Of a DNA stretch of 13,916 bases, positions 13,770-13,916 are shown in pieces. The notes beneath the pieces were generated by a model. That model was not told where the DNA came from. It made no database searches and worked only from the letters and a program-made list of their open reading frames with translations. Source of the DNA: an uncultured Clostridium sp. Its GTDB lineage: Bacteria > Bacillota > Clostridia > Lachnospirales > Lachnospiraceae. The stretch covers positions 1 to 13,916 of the forward strand of contig CATWBR010000061.1 of assembly GCA_958349075.1 (NCBI GenBank), read 5' to 3'. Both the position numbers and the translations under genes were made by a program. Numbering within the stretch: position 1 is the stretch's first letter; every line of letters begins with the position of its first letter.

Positions 13770-13916
13770 TTACGCCGGTGTGTCAAAATTCTCTTTGTTT
13801 ACGTCAAAGTTTGTCTTCAGCTTAACGGTGAAGACGGTTCCGTTCAAATCGCTTGTCACCTGGATTGTCCCGCCGTGCATATCCACGATATTTTTGGCGA
13901 TCGCAAGACCCAGGCC
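13770..13916 (-). CDS. Sensor histidine kinase, C-terminal end (cut by window edge)
   Basis: The minus-strand reading from the window edge encodes 48 residues before a TAA. It starts GLGLAIAKNIVDMHGGTIQV, which is the G2 box and final strand of a histidine kinase ATP-binding domain, and ends in a short tail KENFDTPA. It is the 3' end of a kinase gene whose catalytic His, sensor and membrane parts lie beyond the window. It is the first gene seen in the minus-strand run and probably has a response regulator gene further upstream. The two-component system may control the transporter genes that follow 18 bp downstream. Confidence 0.88.
   Translation of the reverse strand, partial: GLGLAIAKNIVDMHGGTIQVTSDLNGTVFTVKLKTNFDVNKENFDTPA

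Overview
The window looks like a chromosomal segment of a Gram-positive anaerobe of the Clostridia, most likely Lachnospiraceae-like. The grounds are the FeoA/FeoB type, strong GGAGG-type ribosome binding sites, a YdjGHI-like gene set as in Bacillus, and moderate GC. The species cannot be fixed from the sequence alone.

Left part (1-5205, + strand): a ferrous-iron uptake operon, feoA then feoB with an ATGA overlap. feoB is split. Its first 402 codons end at an ATG (1531-1533) and the rest resumes, in frame, at another ATG (4363-4365). Removing the 2,832 bp between restores one 681-codon FeoB reading through the conserved ...LTM-AMGFGCNAAG... segment. The insert is a compact two-gene element: a serine recombinase (+ strand) whose stop codon lies 6 bp from the right junction, and a cytoplasmic Sel1-repeat protein (- strand). 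The two are divergently transcribed from a 225-bp region with visible promoters. The element ends carry imperfect inverted arms that become almost perfectly symmetric around the shared ATG when the ends are joined as a circle, as expected for a serine-integrase attP. This precise, apparently reversible interruption of feoB is the main discovery in the window. Whether it excises is untested.

Right part (5290-13916, - strand): a tightly packed run of genes, probably one operon read right to left. It starts with the tail of a sensor histidine kinase (cut by the window edge). Then come an 824-residue exported/membrane protein of unknown function, an ABC ATPase and its ABC-2 type permease, endonuclease IV (nfo), and a trio resembling Bacillus YdjI-YdjG-YdjH: an SPFH protein with two C-terminal zinc ribbons, a zinc-ribbon membrane protein, and a TPM-domain membrane protein. 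Starts and stops overlap or lie within about 20 bp throughout. The kinase, transporter and YdjGHI-like trio suggest a cell-envelope stress or envelope-maintenance module; this is inference. nfo, a DNA-repair gene, sits in the middle and may simply be co-transcribed.

The feo operon and the long minus-strand operon converge in 5206-5289, where I see no convincing terminator. No tRNA, rRNA or CRISPR array was recognised, and no stretch without a gene exceeds 300 bases.
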